Origin: Nocardia cerradoensis NBRC 101014
Lineage (GTDB): Bacteria; Actinomycetota; Actinomycetes; Mycobacteriales; Mycobacteriaceae
DNA: 53,455 nt
Direction: 5' to 3'
Assembly: GCF_000308535.1 (NCBI RefSeq)
Contig: NZ_BAFW01000114.1
Coordinates: 1 to 53,455 of the forward strand
Position numbers and translations under genes: made by a program
Part shown: piece by piece, positions 8,193-16,607 of the stretch
Layout: every line of letters begins with the position of its first letter
How positions within the stretch are numbered: the stretch's first letter is position 1
The notes under the pieces: model-generated
The model's database searches: none
Told to the model about the DNA's origin: nothing
Seen by the model: the letters and a program-made list of their open reading frames with translations, nothing else

Positions 8193-9431
8193 ATGCAGTC
8201 CTGGTCCGAAATCTCCGTTCCCGCCGTCCCCGGATCCGGACCGCCGTTGCGGTTGTTCGATACCGCCGACCGGCAGGTGCGCCCGGTGTCGCCCGGCGCG
8301 ACCGCCACCATGTACGTCTGCGGCATCACACCCTACGACGCCACGCATCTCGGGCATGCGGCGACCTACCTGGCCTTCGATCTGATCAACCGGATCCTGC
8401 GTGACGGCGGCCACGAGGTGCACTACGTGCAGAACATCACCGACGTCGACGATCCGCTGTTCGAGCGGGCCGAACGCGACGGGGTGGACTGGCGCGAACT
8501 CGGCACCGGCGAGATCGAGTTGTTCCGCGAGGATATGGCGCAACTGCGGGTGCTGCCGCCGCGCGATTACATCGGTGCGATCGAATCGGTCGGCGAGGTG
8601 GTGGAGCTAGTGGACAAGCTGCTGGCCGCCGGGGCCGCGTATGTGGTCGACGACGCCGAATACCGCGACATCTACTTCCGCCACGACGCCACCGAACAGT
8701 TCGGCTACGAATCCGGTTACGACCGCGCCACGATGGAGCGGCTGTTCGCCGAACGCGGCGGCGACCCGGAGCGCCCGGGTAAGCGCGACCCGATCGACGC
8801 GCTGCTGTGGCGGGCGGCGCGGCCGGGTGAGCCGTCGTGGCCGGCGCCGTTCGGCGAGGGCCGTCCGGGCTGGCATATCGAGTGTGCGGCGATCGCGTTG
8901 AACCGGCTCGGCCCCGAATTCGACATTCAGGGCGGCGGCAGCGATCTGATCTATCCGCATCACGAGTATTCGGCCGCGCACGCCGAGGCGCTGGTGTCGC
9001 ATCGGCGCTTCGCCCGCCACTACGTGCATGCCGGGCTGATCGGCCTGGACGGCGAGAAGATGTCCAAGTCACGCGGCAATCTGGTGTTCGTGTCGAAGTT
9101 GCGGCGCGCCGGCGTGGATCCGTCCGCGATCCGGCTGGGTCTGTTCGCCGACCACTACCGCACCGATCGGCAGTGGTCGGATGCGGTGCTCGAGCAGGCG
9201 CAGCAGCGGCTCGCGCGCTGGCGGCAGGCGGCGGCACTGGAATCGGGTCCGGCGGCCGAGGAAACGGTCGCACGGTTGCGTCAGCATCTGGCCGACGATC
9301 TGGACACCCCGAAAGCCCTTGCCGCCGTGGACAGCTGGGTGCAGCAGGCCCTGGAGTACGGCGGCCCGGACACCGCCGCGCCGGGGCTGGTCCGCACCGC
9401 GGTCGACGCGCTGCTCGGCGTCACTCTCTGA
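8193..9431 (+). CDS. mshC: Cysteine--1D-myo-inosityl 2-amino-2-deoxy-alpha-D-glucopyranoside ligase MshC
   Basis: A 412-residue class I aminoacyl-tRNA-synthetase-like ligase that joins cysteine to GlcN-Ins using ATP, the penultimate step of mycothiol synthesis in the cytosol. It derives from cysteinyl-tRNA synthetase and has the normal MshC length, shorter than CysS. The HIGH motif appears as THLGHAATY near residue 53 and KMSKS as [11 protein letters not shown] near 288. Zinc/cysteine-binding residues are visible in [10 protein letters not shown] (Cys near 46), [10 protein letters not shown] and [14 protein letters not shown]. The N-terminus [14 protein letters not shown] fits the family. The window thus belongs to a mycothiol producer. 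Confidence 0.95.
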   Translation: MQSWSEISVPAVPGSGPPLRLFDTADRQVRPVSPGATATMYVCGITPYDATHLGHAATYLAFDLINRILRDGGHEVHYVQNITDVDDPLFERAERDGVDWRELGTGEIELFREDMAQLRVLPPRDYIGAIESVGEVVELVDKLLAAGAAYVVDDAEYRDIYFRHDATEQFGYESGYDRATMERLFAERGGDPERPGKRDPIDALLWRAARPGEPSWPAPFGEGRPGWHIECAAIALNRLGPEFDIQGGGSDLIYPHHEYSAAHAEALVSHRRFARHYVHAGLIGLDGEKMSKSRGNLVFVSKLRRAGVDPSAIRLGLFADHYRTDRQWSDAVLEQAQQRLARWRQAAALESGPAAEETVARLRQHLADDLDTPKALAAVDSWVQQALEYGGPDTAAPGLVRTAVDALLGVTL

Positions 9432-9524
9432 GCCCATGTGACCGTCTGGGCACAGCCTGCGCGATGCACCGGCTGCCTATTCGCAGCGAATGCAGGGTCA
9501 GGTGATCGTCGCCGGCCGCCGACG

Positions 9525-9559
9525 AGCTGATCCGCAGGTGTCGCACCTGCGGATCAGCT
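9525..9559. terminator. Perfect 16-bp hairpin between convergent genes (probable bidirectional terminator)
   Basis: The arm AGCTGATCCGCAGGTG (9525-9540) is followed by the loop TCG and its exact reverse complement at 9544-9559. It lies between the mshC stop (9431) and the stop of the convergent membrane gene (9640). There is no T-tract on either side, so it would be an I-shaped actinobacterial terminator. The short direct repeat GCACCGGCTGC flanks it at 9466-9476 and 9564-9574. Confidence 0.65.
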
Positions 9560-9639
9560 GAAAGCACCGGCTGCAGACCGAAGGCAACGGCATCACCTGT
9601 GCCCGTCACCGGGCCTGGGGCGGCAGCCGGTTCGGCCGT

Positions 9640-9951
9640 TCAGGCGCGGCGGTCGGCGAGCACCCACGAGGTGAGCGCCACCGCGCCGGAGACCACCGCG
9701 ACCGACGGCCAGGCGCCGATCTTCTCGGCCAGCGGATGCGAGGCGCCCATGGCGCCCACCGAGAGCCCGGTCAGCGCGGCCGCTCCGGGAGTGCCGAGCG
9801 CCGCGCGCCAGCGCGGGACCGCGGCCGCGGTCGCCGCGGCGAAGACCACCCCACCGAGTTGCCGCTGCCCGGTCGCCTGCGCGAGCGCGAAACCGCCGAG
9901 CAGCCCACCGGCGGCCAGCGCCGACGTCGGCACCGAAGAAATTCCGGCCAT
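9640..9951 (-). CDS. Small Gly/Ala-rich membrane protein
   Basis: A 103-residue protein with three or four short hydrophobic segments (SALAAGGLLGGFALAQATG, GGVVFAAATAAAVP, AAALTGLSVGAMGA, SVAVVSGAVALTSWVL). It is a probable integral membrane protein of no recognised family. The ATG at 9951 is chosen over an upstream start because GGAGG lies 9 nt before it. It stands alone, convergent with mshC across the 9525-9559 hairpin. I can assign no function. Confidence 0.7.
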   Translation of the reverse strand: MAGISSVPTSALAAGGLLGGFALAQATGQRQLGGVVFAAATAAAVPRWRAALGTPGAAALTGLSVGAMGASHPLAEKIGAWPSVAVVSGAVALTSWVLADRRA

Positions 9952-10094
9952 ACTCACAAACCTCCACACACATCAACCCGAATCGGGACAGCGGCCGGAC
10001 AGGCTGCGCTCCGACGAAGCGCTGACCGGCCGCGCTCCATTGTTCACCCCATGCTCCGAGCGCCGGATGGCAGCCGATGCAACCTGGTGGCGAG

Positions 10095-10514
10095 TCAACC
10101 GAACAGCGGCAGCGACCCGACGAGCTTGTCGACGTGTTTGCGCCGGCCGTGCAGACCCACGCCGACAGGAGACAGGTGCGCGGTCGGTGTGGCCGCCATC
10201 TTGTCGATGTACTCGTCGTAGGTTCTGCATCCCTGGGCCAGGGAACTGAAGCCGACGACGAACATCTCGTCTCGTTCGGCCGCGGCCCGCGCGATGACGC
10301 CCACCCGGTCGCGCGGCGCTGTCAGGATCGGCAGCGGGAGGGAGATGACGCCCGGGTGGATCACGCCGTCGGCGTCCTTCACGTCCACGCCGACGAGTCC
10401 CTCGACGCGCCTGCCCATGGTCGACGAGAGCACGCTCGCCGCGTTGACCGCGAGTCCGGTGGTCAGCTCGTCGCTGACCACGATCGCGCATTTGTATTCC
10501 GGCCGGTCTGTCAC
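10095..10514 (-). CDS. DUF2000 domain protein
   Basis: A 139-residue cytosolic protein of the DUF2000 family, whose fold resembles peptidyl-tRNA hydrolase 2. Recognisable stretches are KCAIVVSDELTTGLAVNAAS at residues 8-27 and the C-terminal VGVGLHGRRKHVDKLVGSLP. The family is very often encoded beside an Lrp/AsnC regulator, as here, where the regulator is divergent. A link to amino-acid metabolism is therefore inferred, but the reaction is unknown. The GTG at 10514 follows GGAAGGGCAACCA. No longer extension is supported. Confidence 0.82.
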   Translation of the reverse strand: MTDRPEYKCAIVVSDELTTGLAVNAASVLSSTMGRRVEGLVGVDVKDADGVIHPGVISLPLPILTAPRDRVGVIARAAAERDEMFVVGFSSLAQGCRTYDEYIDKMAATPTAHLSPVGVGLHGRRKHVDKLVGSLPLFG

Positions 10515-10579
10515 TGGTTGCCCTTCCGTGTCTGTCGACGCGCCGCAGCGGCGGCACCGCGTCAAGCTAACAACGGATG

Positions 10580-10638
10580 CGGAATTTCCGATCGGTTTCC
10601 GTGATATGTTCGGCCCTCCAGCGAATATTGCGAATATT
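10580..10638. promoter_or_regulatory. Divergent control region with palindrome and tandem repeats (candidate Lrp/AsnC sites)
   Basis: Between the divergent starts at 10514 and 10652 lies CGGAATTTCCG (10580-10590), an inverted repeat of CGGAA around one T, and then two adjacent copies of GCGAATATT (10621-10629 and 10630-10638). AT-rich phased repeats are typical Lrp/AsnC binding sites. The regulator probably acts here on itself and on the DUF2000 gene. Confidence 0.5.
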
Positions 10639-10651
10639 GCACGGAAGGTCG

Positions 10652-11137
10652 GTGCTGACGAGGGTGCTCGACGAATTGGATACGGCGTTGCTGACCCTGG
10701 TGCAGCAGGACGCCCGGCTGACGAACAAGGAACTCGCCGCGCGGCTGCACGTGGCGCAGTCCACGTGCCTGGAACGCATCCGCAGGCTGACCAAACGCGG
10801 CATCCTGCGCGGCGAGCACGCCGATGTGGACCTGAAACAGATCGGCCGCGGCACCCAGGCGATGGTGGCGGTGCAGCTACGGCCACCGGACCGGGCGGTG
10901 ATCGAATCGTTTCAGGGGTTCGTCGCGAATCTGCCGGAGGTCCTGTCCTACTTCGTGATGGCCGGCGGTGACGATTTCCTGCTGCACGTCGCGGTGGCCG
11001 ACAACGATCAGCTCAGCGCCTTCATCCTCGACCGGCTGACCCAGCGGCGCGAGATCGTGCACGTGCGGACCTCGGTGATCTTCAGCCACGTCCGGCGCAC
11101 GGTCGTCCTGCCACTGGAGGGCGCCGCCTCGTCCTGA
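10652..11137 (+). CDS. Lrp/AsnC family transcriptional regulator
   Basis: A 161-residue regulator. The N-terminal helix-turn-helix (LDELDTALLTLVQQDARLTN, then KELAARLHVAQSTCLERIRR) occupies residues 5-55. A C-terminal RAM ligand-binding domain follows (VQLRPPDRAVIESF, EVLSYFVMAGGDDFLLHVAV, HVRTSVIFSHVRR). The GTG at 10652 has GGAAGG three to four nt upstream. Earlier in-frame codons run through the tandem GCGAATATT operator and are not credible. It is divergent from DUF2000 and probably autoregulated. Confidence 0.9.
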   Translation: MLTRVLDELDTALLTLVQQDARLTNKELAARLHVAQSTCLERIRRLTKRGILRGEHADVDLKQIGRGTQAMVAVQLRPPDRAVIESFQGFVANLPEVLSYFVMAGGDDFLLHVAVADNDQLSAFILDRLTQRREIVHVRTSVIFSHVRRTVVLPLEGAASS

Positions 11138-11156
11138 CTCACTCCGGGGCCTGTGG

Positions 11157-11639
11157 TCAGGCGGCCGCGGCGGCGCGGGCGTAGGTGTCGGCCAGTCCGG
11201 GCCAGCCGCCGGGTGAGCCGACCGCATCGCGCATGGATTCCCAGCCCTCGCCGTGGTTGCCGAAGTCGCCGTGGACGAGGGTGACGGCCGTGTGGGTGGC
11301 GTCGACGGGGGTGAACGTGACGTCGACGCGGCTGGTCAGCGCCGGATCGGGCTGATATTTCCAATCCAGGGAGATGTCCCAGGAGAAGGCGAAGTGGCCG
11401 GGGCGGTCCCAGACGAGGACCCGGCCCCACGGGCATTCGGTGCCGTCGGCCTCGCGGCCGAACAGCCGTCCGCCGACGCGAGGTTCGACCACCACTTCCG
11501 CCAGCGGCCCCGCGCCGATGTGGTGTTCACGAGGCCACCAGCTGTCCATGCCGGTGGTGAAGACGTCGAAGGCGGTGTCGATCGGCGCCTCGACGGTGAG
11601 CTCGACGCGGACCTGGGTGTCGCTGGTTTGCTGTGTCAT
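11157..11639 (-). CDS. SRPBCC (AHSA1-like) domain protein
   Basis: A 160-residue START/AHSA1-type protein. Visible are VELTVEAPIDTAFDVFTTGM at the first strand and helix, GGRLFGREADGTECPWGRVL in the middle, and HGDFGNHGEGWESMRDAVGS leading to the long C-terminal helix. The cavity of this fold binds hydrophobic ligands. Its start overlaps the stop of the ArsR gene by four bases, a pairing that is common in actinobacteria. Its ligand is unknown. Confidence 0.87.
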   Translation of the reverse strand: MTQQTSDTQVRVELTVEAPIDTAFDVFTTGMDSWWPREHHIGAGPLAEVVVEPRVGGRLFGREADGTECPWGRVLVWDRPGHFAFSWDISLDWKYQPDPALTSRVDVTFTPVDATHTAVTLVHGDFGNHGEGWESMRDAVGSPGGWPGLADTYARAAAAA

Positions 11640-12007
11640 GACTTCTCCTCGGATGTGGTTGTGCCGCTGTATGTTTCGGCCGAAATCGGCTGCCCGGCGC
11701 GTGCGGCCGCCTCGGCCCGGTCGCGGAACGACGACATCGCCGTGGTCCAGAACCGGGTGAAGTAGCCGCGCAGGGCGTCGATGCCGTTCGGGTCGAGCCG
11801 GTAGATCCGGCGGGTGCCGATCGCCTCGTCGACCACCAGCCCCGCCTGCTTGAGCACCTTGAGGTGCTGGGAGACCGCCGGACGGCTGACCGGGAGTTCG
11901 GCGGCGAGCTCGCCGACCGCGCAGGGTCCGCGCCCGAGTCGTTCGAAGATCGCTCGCCGGGTCGGATCCCCGAGAGCGTCGAGCGCACCATCTTGGTAAG
12001 TCCCCAC
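11636..12007 (-). CDS. ArsR family repressor (metalloregulator fold, no metal site seen)
   Basis: A 123-residue winged-helix repressor. DALGDPTRRAIFERL, then VGELAAELPVSRPAVSQHLK and the wing EAIGTRRIYRLDPNGI are diagnostic of the ArsR/SmtB family. The ELCVCDL-type metal site on the recognition helix is absent (CAVGELA). It probably belongs to the subgroup that partners SRPBCC proteins and senses something other than metal. The GTG at 12007 lies 4 bp from a strong palindrome, so it is probably leaderless and autorepressed. The next gene is coupled by ATGA. Confidence 0.88.
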   Translation of the reverse strand: MGTYQDGALDALGDPTRRAIFERLGRGPCAVGELAAELPVSRPAVSQHLKVLKQAGLVVDEAIGTRRIYRLDPNGIDALRGYFTRFWTTAMSSFRDRAEAAARAGQPISAETYSGTTTSEEKS

Positions 12008-12011
12008 GAAC

Positions 12012-12029
12012 CGTAAGTCTAAACTTACG
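12012..12029. promoter_or_regulatory. ArsR operator palindrome
   Basis: CGTAAGT-CTAA-ACTTACG is a perfect 7-bp inverted repeat with a 4-bp spacer, immediately upstream of the ArsR start. On the minus strand it contains TAGACT, a plausible -10 placed 8 nt before the GTG. Binding would therefore shut off the ArsR-SRPBCC operon. Confidence 0.7.
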
Positions 12030-12106
12030 TAATGCAGATCACAAGCCTTTGACGCCTCGAAAGAGCGGGTGATTAATTGTCTCGAGACGCAACAAGGAGG
12101 TTGTCG

Positions 12107-15082
12107 GTGTCGCCATTGCCGGGATCGGATCGGATCCGCGCCGCACGCACCAAGCTCGAGGCGGGAAACGCCCTGTTCGCGGCGGTGCGTAAGGATCCGC
12201 GCATCGCCCGTGACCTGATCACCGGCCTGGTCGGCGCCGCCCGATCACAATCCGCCCCCGAGGCCGCCCACGCCGAAGAGGCGGACGGTTATCTCACGCC
12301 CGCCGGGGTGAGCGACTATGCCAAATCCGCGCACGCCCGCCGCAGCATCGCCGTGGCACCCGATACGGTGGCGGCCTATCTGTCGGATCTGAGCCGGCTG
12401 GCCGATTGGTTCACCCTGCACGCCGGCTGGCGCGGCCAGGCGCCCGGCGCCGTCCGGGAGGGGCTGACCTTCACGCAGCAGGCACTGGTGATGGGCATCC
12501 CCGCCGAGTTGCGCTGGACGGTCGTCGAGGCCGGTGAGCGCGGTTTCGCGCTGGCCGGGGAGGGGCCGCAGGGCGTGCGGCTGGGATATTGGCTGACCGT
12601 GGCCGGTTCCGGCGACCAGGCGACGGTGTATTTCGATGCGGGGCTGGGCGGCCCGCCGGTCGAGGGCCCGCTGGGCGCGTCGGTGGCCCGCAGCCTCGGC
12701 GAGGCGATGGAGCAGTCGCTGGCCCGGCTGCCGGAAGCGATCGCCGCGGCCGGGCCGGTGAGAAAGCGTGCGGCGCAGCCCATCCGGCACCGCGCGTCGG
12801 GCACCGAGATCGATCCGCGCACCCCGGTGCTGGTGGGCGTCGGGCAGATCACCCAGCGCACACCGGATTCCGGTTACGGGGATCCGGCCGCGCTCGCGGT
12901 GACCGCGTTGCGCCGCGCCGCGGCCGACACCGGCGCCGGGGAGGACCTGTTGCGCCGCGCGGACGCGGTGTTCGCGGTGGCGTGCACGTCGTGGCAGTAC
13001 CGCGATATGGGCGCGGTCATCGCGCAGCGATTGGGCGTGGCCGGCGTCGACACCGCGCAGTCGAGTCCGTTCGGTGGCGACGGTGGGCAGCTGGTGATCA
13101 ACGAGGCCGCGGCGGCGATCGCGGCCGGTGATTACGACATGGTGCTGGTCACCGGCGCGGAGGCCGGAGCGACGCAGGCCGCCGCGCAGCGCGCCGGTGT
13201 CGAGTTGTCCTGGCCGCAGCAGGGTTCCGAGGTCGCGCCGACCCGTTCGATCGGTATCGACAAGCCGGCCAACAATCCGGCCGAGACGGCGGCGGGCCTG
13301 ATCGCGCCGATCAATATGTATGCCCTGCTGGAGTCGGCGAACCGGCATCGGCTCGGCCGCAGTCCCGGCGATCACGCCGCGGCGGTGGCCGAACTCTGGT
13401 CGCGACTGTCGGCGGTGGCGGCGCGCAACGAATATGCCTGGCAGCCCGAGGAATTCGATGCCGATCGGATCGCCACCCCCGGCCCGGACAATCGCATGGT
13501 CTCCACGCCCTACACCAAGCTGGAATGCGCGAATCTGACCGTCGACATGGCCAGCGGCATCGTGATGTGCAGTGCCGCGGCCGCCCAGGAGGCCGGAATC
13601 GCGCAGGACAAGTGGATTTTCATCCACGCCGGCGCCTCCGGGCACGACGAGTGGTTCACCAGTGAGCGCGCCGAGCTGGCCGCCTCACCGGCGATCGCGA
13701 CGCTGGGCCGGGCGGTGCTCGAACACAGCGGTATCGGTGTCGACGCGCTGACCCATGTGGATCTCTACGCGTGTTTCCCGGTGGCCGTGCAGATCGCCGC
13801 GCGCGAATTGGGACTGGCGATCGACGATCCGGCACGTCCGCTGTCGGTGACCGGCGGGCTGACCTTCGGCGGTGGTCCGGGCAACAACTACGGCGGCCAC
13901 GCGGTGGCGACGATGGTGTCGCGGTTGCGCGCGGAACCGGGCACCTTCGGCCTTGCGAGTTCGCTGGGCTGGTATGTCACCAAACACGCACTGGGGGTGT
14001 ATTCTTCGCTGCCGCCCGCCCAGCCCTACCGGCATCTGCGCCCGATCATCGAGAATCCGCCGGCGCGTCCGGCCCGCAGCACCCACGACGGTCCCGCGGT
14101 GGTGGAGGCCTACACCGTCGCCTATGCCCGCGACGGACAGCCGGAAGCGGCGATCCTGAGCCTGATCGAACCCGCGGGCGGCCGAATCCTGCTGCGCAAC
14201 ACCGATTCCGAGCTGATCGCCGAACTGGTCGACGGCGATCTGCTGGGCCTGCCGGTGACGGTGTCCGGACACGACATCAGCGTCGAGCGCCGCGAACGGG
14301 TGGAATTGCCGGCCCCGCCCGCACCACCGGTGCTGGTGGAGCGGCGCGGCGCGATCACGATCATCACCCTGAACCGCCCGCAGGTGCGCAATGCCGTGAA
14401 TCTGGCCACCGCCCTCGGACTGGAACGGGCCCTGGACGCCTACGAGGCCGATCCGTCGGCGCAGGTCGCGATCATCACCGGCGCGGGTGGATATTTCTGC
14501 GCCGGAATGGATCTCAAGGCCGCCGCGCGCGGTGAGACACCGATGACCGAGAAACGCGGCCCGCTCGGTATCACCGCGCAGCCGCCGGTGAAGCCGTTGA
14601 TCGCGGCGGTCGAGGGGCCCGCCCTGGCCGGTGGCTGCGAGCTGGCGCTGGCCGCCGATCTCGTTGTGGCAGCCCAGGATTCGACGTTCGGGATCCCGGA
14701 GGTCAAACGCGGACTGGTGGCCGTCGGCGGTGGCGTGTTGCGGCTGGCGCAGCGGTTGCCGCGGGCGGTGGCGATGGAGCTGGCGCTGACCGGTGATCCG
14801 ATCTCCGCCGACCGCGCGGCAGCGCTGGGGCTGGTCAATCAGGTGACCGAATCGGGGAAGGCCCTCGACGCCGCGCTGGAGCTGGCGCAGCGGATCGCGG
14901 TGAACGCGCCGTTGAGTCTGGCGGCGAGCAAACGCATCATCGACGAATCACCGGACTGGTCCACCGATGTCGCGTTCACCCGCCAGCTCGAGGTGTCGGG
15001 CAGTGCGCTGTCGTCGGAGGATGCGGCCGAGGGCGTGCTGGCGTTCGCGCAGAAGCGCACGCCGGAATGGAAGGGACGCTGA
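12107..15082 (+). CDS. Three-domain fusion: SRPBCC, thiolase-like acetyltransferase, enoyl-CoA hydratase
   Basis: A single uninterrupted 991-codon frame. Residues 75-225 form an SRPBCC-like lipid-binding domain (SIAVAPDTVAAYLSDLSRLA, LTFTQQALVMGIPAELRWTV). Residues 240-740 are a thiolase-fold acetyl-CoA acetyltransferase (TPVLVGVGQITQR, DLYACFPVAVQIAARELGL, GGGPGNNYGGHAVATM) without the usual nucleophilic Cys (SSPFGGDGGQ). Residues 745-990 are a crotonase with oxyanion-hole GGYFCAGMDLKA and both hydratase glutamates (GGCELAL, GIPEVKRGL). It probably acts on acyl-CoA in fatty-acid or steroid side-chain breakdown. GTG at 12107 has AAGGAGG 6 nt upstream, better than the TTG at 12077. It is divergent from ArsR. 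Confidence 0.87.
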   Translation: MSPLPGSDRIRAARTKLEAGNALFAAVRKDPRIARDLITGLVGAARSQSAPEAAHAEEADGYLTPAGVSDYAKSAHARRSIAVAPDTVAAYLSDLSRLADWFTLHAGWRGQAPGAVREGLTFTQQALVMGIPAELRWTVVEAGERGFALAGEGPQGVRLGYWLTVAGSGDQATVYFDAGLGGPPVEGPLGASVARSLGEAMEQSLARLPEAIAAAGPVRKRAAQPIRHRASGTEIDPRTPVLVGVGQITQRTPDSGYGDPAALAVTALRRAAADTGAGEDLLRRADAVFAVACTSWQYRDMGAVIAQRLGVAGVDTAQSSPFGGDGGQLVINEAAAAIAAGDYDMVLVTGAEAGATQAAAQRAGVELSWPQQGSEVAPTRSIGIDKPANNPAETAAGLIAPINMYALLESANRHRLGRSPGDHAAAVAELWSRLSAVAARNEYAWQPEEFDADRIATPGPDNRMVSTPYTKLECANLTVDMASGIVMCSAAAAQEAGIAQDKWIFIHAGASGHDEWFTSERAELAASPAIATLGRAVLEHSGIGVDALTHVDLYACFPVAVQIAARELGLAIDDPARPLSVTGGLTFGGGPGNNYGGHAVATMVSRLRAEPGTFGLASSLGWYVTKHALGVYSSLPPAQPYRHLRPIIENPPARPARSTHDGPAVVEAYTVAYARDGQPEAAILSLIEPAGGRILLRNTDSELIAELVDGDLLGLPVTVSGHDISVERRERVELPAPPAPPVLVERRGAITIITLNRPQVRNAVNLATALGLERALDAYEADPSAQVAIITGAGGYFCAGMDLKAAARGETPMTEKRGPLGITAQPPVKPLIAAVEGPALAGGCELALAADLVVAAQDSTFGIPEVKRGLVAVGGGVLRLAQRLPRAVAMELALTGDPISADRAAALGLVNQVTESGKALDAALELAQRIAVNAPLSLAASKRIIDESPDWSTDVAFTRQLEVSGSALSSEDAAEGVLAFAQKRTPEWKGR

Positions 15083-15133
15083 GCAGCGCCGCGCGCACAC
15101 GCCGCGACCCGACACCGGTTGCGGCCGTGACCT

Positions 15134-15787
15134 TCACGCGATGAGAGCGGTGTAGGCGTCGGCGTAGAACACCGACTTGATCGAGCCCAGCGTGCCTTGG
15201 TCCTTGGCGCCCAGCGGGGCCAGCAGCGCGGTGGCGGTCTCGACCTCCGTGCCCGCGGCGGCGGTGGCGTCGACCAGGCCGTATTCGTGTGCTTCGAGCC
15301 CGCCGAATCGGCGGCCGGTGAGTACGGCGGCGGTGACGGCCTCGGCCGACAGCTTGGCCCGCACGAGCGCGGCCAGCGCGGGGGTGAACGGCACGCGGAT
15401 GTCGACCTCGGGGAAGCAGAAGTAGCCGCGATCGGCGCGCATGACGCGCTGGTCGTGCGCGAGGGCGAGCATGGCGCCGGCGCCGAAGGCGTGGCCGGGC
15501 AGAGCCGCCACACTCGGCACCGGCAGCGTGAGCACGCGCGCGAGCAGCCCCTGCACCTGCTCGACGTACCACGGCGTGCGGTCGCCGTTGGCGCTCAACC
15601 AGTCCAAATCGAGTCCGTTGGAGTAGAACTTGCCGCTCGCGGTGGTGATCAATCCGGTGGCGCCGTCGGCGAGGACGGTGTCGAGGTGAGCGTCCACGGC
15701 GGCGAGGAACTCGGGTGAGAAACGGTTCTCGTCCGCGCCGAGGTCGAGGACGGCGACGCTGTCACGGTAGGTGAGGGTCGGGGACAT
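15134..15787 (-). CDS. Enoyl-CoA isomerase-like crotonase
   Basis: A 217-residue crotonase-fold protein. The oxyanion-hole region reads GKFYSNGLDLDWL. The first hydratase glutamate is replaced (HAFGAGAMLALAHD), while a Glu remains in RGYFCFPEVDIRVPF, the pattern of delta3,delta2-enoyl-CoA isomerases. It would move double bonds during beta-oxidation of unsaturated acyl-CoA. The ATG at 15787 has GAAGGAG upstream. A TTG start 16 codons earlier overlaps the TetR stop and is less likely. It lies 44 bp downstream of the TetR gene, probably in one operon and repressed by it. Confidence 0.83.
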   Translation of the reverse strand: MSPTLTYRDSVAVLDLGADENRFSPEFLAAVDAHLDTVLADGATGLITTASGKFYSNGLDLDWLSANGDRTPWYVEQVQGLLARVLTLPVPSVAALPGHAFGAGAMLALAHDQRVMRADRGYFCFPEVDIRVPFTPALAALVRAKLSAEAVTAAVLTGRRFGGLEAHEYGLVDATAAAGTEVETATALLAPLGAKDQGTLGSIKSVFYADAYTALIA

Positions 15788-15831
15788 CGGGACTCCTTCG
15801 GTTTTTCGGTGATGGCCGGTGTTGCTGATGG

Positions 15832-16452
15832 TCAACGTTTCGGTGGGGGCCCGGCGGTGACGGCGGCACGGACGGCCGCCCGCAACCGCATGCGGGTGTC
15901 GGGGTCGGCGAGGCGGTCACGCGACAGCAGCAGCGCCGTGGGCAGATCGACGATGCAGGCGGTGATCACCTCGACCGCGCGCCGGTCCTCGCGGTGCCAC
16001 AGGTGCGCCGACAGCCTCCGCATCACCGCGACGAGCCCGCGCTGTTGTGCCCGCACCTCGGCGGCCACACTGTCGGGCAGCTCCGCGGCCAGCACCTCGT
16101 CGTGGCGCAGCACCGACACCAGACGCGAGGAGGCCGGATACCGTTCGGCGAACTCCGCGGGCGCCTCGGCCGCGCGCACGACCGCCTCCACAGCGGCGGC
16201 GCTGCCGGAACCGTCGGCCAGCGCCGCGTCGACGAGTTCGTTCTGCACGTCCAGGAACCGGCGCGCGGCGCGAATCCACATGCGCGCCACCAGTTCCGCG
16301 CGCGAGCCGAAGCTGTGGTAGATCGCCCCGTTCGACATCCCACTGGCAGCCGCGACCGCGCGGATGGTCACCGCCGGCACACCGGCGGCCACGGCGAGCG
16401 CTTCGGCATGGTCGAGAACGACATCGAGATCGTGAATGCGAGGGCGGGGCAC
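15832..16452 (-). CDS. TetR family regulator
   Basis: A 206-residue TetR regulator. The HTH is VTIRAVAAASGMSNGAIYHSFGSRAELVARM at about residues 28-58 (helix 3 SNGAIYHSFGSR). The rest is a helical ligand domain. The GTG at 16452 is preceded by TATGGT 6 nt upstream and fits a leaderless start. The 24-bp inverted repeat at 16462-16485 sits just upstream, in the space shared with the divergent patatin gene. The isomerase gene downstream is its likely target, with a fatty acyl-CoA as inducer (inference). Confidence 0.88.
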   Translation of the reverse strand: MPRPRIHDLDVVLDHAEALAVAAGVPAVTIRAVAAASGMSNGAIYHSFGSRAELVARMWIRAARRFLDVQNELVDAALADGSGSAAAVEAVVRAAEAPAEFAERYPASSRLVSVLRHDEVLAAELPDSVAAEVRAQQRGLVAVMRRLSAHLWHREDRRAVEVITACIVDLPTALLLSRDRLADPDTRMRLRAAVRAAVTAGPPPKR

Positions 16453-16461
16453 GACCTCACC

Positions 16462-16485
16462 ATAACAGAGCGACTGCTCTATTAT
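16462..16485. promoter_or_regulatory. TetR operator
   Basis: ATAACAGAGC-GACT-GCTCTATTAT: ten-base arms with one mismatch around a 4-bp centre. It lies 9 bp upstream of the TetR start and about 120 bp from the divergent patatin start. Size and symmetry fit a TetR dimer site. Confidence 0.65.
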
Positions 16486-16607
16486 TCGGTGGTGTGTGCC
16501 ACACGACCGCCGCCGCGGACCGGCCCCGCGCATCCGGCCGCCGACATCGCGGTCCGGGATGGTCCGAGGCGCTGCGCGACGGTGAGCGCGCCGGTAGTGT
16601 CGCGCTC

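Noticed and set aside
12077..12106. TTG start ten codons before the fusion gene start
   Set aside because: AAGGAGG at 12094-12100 lies inside this extension and is ideally placed for GTG 12107.
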